Below are positions 51,601 to 52,188 of a stretch of 52,188 nt of DNA, one piece after another. This DNA comes from a virus, in IMG/VR virus record IMGVR_UViG_3300042569_002280, positions 1 through 52,188 of that record; one strand, given 5' to 3'. The notes under the pieces are model-generated. The model worked only from the letters and a program-made list of their open reading frames with translations, searched no databases and was not told where the DNA came from. Numbering within the stretch: position 1 is the first letter of the stretch; each line of letters starts with the position of its first letter. The position numbers and the translations under genes were made by a program.

Positions 51601-51988
51601 TGTAGTTATATTCGGTAACGGAACTGCTTATCAACAAGTTAATTCTGCATTCAGCCTTGTTCACGTTAGAGATTTGCTCATCAGCATTGAAACTGACACC
51701 AATCAAATTCTTTCTAACTATCTGTTTGACTTCAACGAGGATTCAATTAGACTTGAAATTAAGACTTTGGTTGATAATTACTTAGATGGAGTAAGAGCAG
51801 GAGGTGGTATTTATGCTTATAAGACCATCATGGATGCTACTAACAATACACCAGCGATCATTGATATGAACATGGGGGTTATTGACATCATCATCGAGCC
51901 TGCAAGAGGTATACAGAAATTCATAAACAGAATCACTGTAACTAGAACAGGCGGTATAGCTGCTGGAGGATTCATACAGTTTGTATAA
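48647..51988 (+). CDS. 18: Contractile tail sheath protein, gp18-like
   Basis: 1113 residues against 659 in T4. The N terminus (GVYTLEFDSSASVILTSTTIRLVVGFSNKGPFNTPV, then MISIFGDIDRSLENRGSFFQRSIL and GPVFALNLLKL) is the standard sheath opening. The C terminus (VRDLLISIETDTNQILSNYLFDFN, LVDNYLDGVRAGGGIYAYK, INRITVTRTGGIAAG) is the conserved domain IV that links neighbouring subunits. The extra ~450 residues lie between, including Gly/Thr-rich stretches (TGASGATGGNMY), and probably form outward-facing sheath domains. A gp19-like tube gene follows, as in T4. Confidence 0.95.
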   Translation: MAQKIKIDYSQFRASGVYTLEFDSSASVILTSTTIRLVVGFSNKGPFNTPVYIPDASTMISIFGDIDRSLENRGSFFQRSILTCLNAGPVFALNLLKLNDDLDSATPDVVDYRSYSVDTEQFNGILTSKLYSSFYNKERFWFASTEYFLATLSLLDQGRLLNLVNLGQQPMSVIIRKSTDSTTPIKGYNIFAIDWYGADNVPSFMHPYDYIQDYFIDVIAVSGSWTNYPQLSVDPQWSQYFTSNGFIKSQMDNFLNNPNVQLLVYQTGCIIPDFTDLNGVNQYIQTLVNSNTASTGLFCAVDEKAFDDICNNTYRIDLVGNNLIDELTSDRDLLSPRLDFLSYDQALLADYLYTEANYGVTGASGATGGNMYVGTLFDPITFGATGGTTDKGLYSNTFQAYDPNEFDGGYHYIITGTGGAPPLSTSQKSSLKTFCDISSSADQKFIIGKATIPAGVTGSVPSSFGGPNTTQLVKLKIALTKTSNSEVKILWQHPLDTAYYRSQGITVEPWAYLQQVPIDPDIAFLNSGVGVYQFGWADRVGEESILNPDGAGVTGSGFPNGYSNSLIAYSMSNPYIDFQYNETADGDIIWKNSDGTDIQYLDYQSLVDVDGFPYVAVRSFSNTSRDITSLEDIAAFGASYASDNVGLPVSADKIDIISQNGNINEYLNVITRVDATTFTIGLDALGNVPLSVGDWIVSTDLNICLDAAGTRQSRLGKITTVSATTTSGVYRVTCARPVLYYSGTPLRVQKFTSIEDFTTSFDFTYFQGFTMTERHRPNGTDARLTEILDVLYNTDLAIALANKDAITYRYIIDTFGGQILPNSKYQLSKLAMMRQQSLAIINAPSTAQFQASTDPRFTDAPTATNPKPLLNTAYIASGGNLSLNPTYTFSLPSEADGAKFCAFYSPYITIREANRNVNVPPAALVSNNFIRKFATGEPYAIVAGQKRGVLSGQTIVGVEYDYSDADRGNLEPFGINPIIRRKGIGVVIFGNGTAYQQVNSAFSLVHVRDLLISIETDTNQILSNYLFDFNEDSIRLEIKTLVDNYLDGVRAGGGIYAYKTIMDATNNTPAIIDMNMGVIDIIIEPARGIQKFINRITVTRTGGIAAGGFIQFV

Positions 51989-52012
51989 AATTTGATCACT
52001 CAGAAGCAAATA

Positions 52013-52021
52013 GATAAATAG
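52013..52021 (+). promoter_or_regulatory. Variant of the late-promoter nonamer (GATAAATAG)
   Basis: GATAAATAG differs from the consensus by one base and is closer to the T4 late box. It ends only 7 nt before the ATG at 52029, unlike the other copies (21-30 nt), so a promoter here would give an almost leaderless message. Weak call. Confidence 0.3.
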
Positions 52022-52028
52022 TTAGTAT

Positions 52029-52188
52029 ATGGCAGGCTTACCACATTTTTCAAACTCGATCTCATCGATGAATAACTTCGAACCGGTTTACTTAAACCAG
52101 TTTGAGGTAGTAATAAATCCACCAGCTGCTGTAGCTGGTGGACCTATTCTTTTACAGCACGTAACGAAGGTTTCTGGTATGGATGTAG
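52029..52188 (+). CDS. 19: Tail tube protein, gp19-like, 3' truncated
   Basis: Only the first 53 codons are in the window: MAGLPHFSNSIS, then FEPVYLNQFEVVINPP and LLQHVTKVSGMDV. The N-x-FEV-x-I then HVTKVSG-(M)-D pattern and the position right after the sheath gene point to the tube protein, which polymerises into the inner channel of the contractile tail. Identity rests largely on gene order. Confidence 0.75.
   Translation, partial: MAGLPHFSNSISSMNNFEPVYLNQFEVVINPPAAVAGGPILLQHVTKVSGMDV

Overview
The window is a 52-kb piece of a large T4-like tailed phage (myovirus) genome. Every gene reads on the + strand, genes abut or overlap by a few bases, and a T4-type core is recognisable: UvsX recombinase, DnaB-type (gp41) helicase, the gp47/gp46 nuclease pair, a gp14-like neck protein, small and large terminase (gp16/gp17), tail sheath (gp18) and the start of the tail tube (gp19). 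Base composition is AT-rich. Most start codons are preceded by A-rich leaders without a Shine-Dalgarno sequence, which fits a Bacteroidota host. That host assignment is inference, and no host DNA is seen.

Layout. (1) 1-2751: a phosphonate pathway, with PEP mutase fused to a cytidylyltransferase domain (5' end cut by the window), a two-gene phosphonopyruvate decarboxylase and a phosphonoacetaldehyde reductase. (2) 2831-6100: a GT6-family transferase, two further GT-A glycosyltransferases and GDP-mannose 4,6-dehydratase. (3) 6156-11601: three large proteins whose N termini resemble T4 capsid-targeting sequences with a prohead-protease site; they are probably internal head proteins. (4) 11602-17861: a structured leader, then uvsX, 41, 47 and 46 with two small unknown genes. 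(5) 17908-31506: tail genes, including a gp15-like protein, an Mtd_N-type fibre protein and a 3414-residue fibre made mostly of Ser/Thr-Ser-Gly triplets. (6) 31507-31951: decayed coding remnants. (7) 31976-43376: an AT-richer, translationally coupled chain of glycosyltransferases, methyltransferases, an acyltransferase and a DegT-like domain, ending in a GT4 fused to a TibC/BAHT-type protein O-heptosyltransferase with its four-cysteine finger. (8) 43435-52188: neck, terminase, sheath and tube genes in T4 order.

A nonamer near GATATATAG lies 21-30 nt before several structural genes and is a good candidate for the phage's own late promoter (T4 late promoters are TATAAATA).

The most interesting reading is that this phage carries its own surface-glycan chemistry. 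A fibre with roughly 1,700 Ser/Thr residues sits directly upstream of a glycosylation island that contains a member of a protein-O-glycosyltransferase family. A separate pathway would make and activate 2-hydroxyethylphosphonate beside more glycosyltransferases. Whether these act on the virion, on the host envelope or on both cannot be told from sequence.
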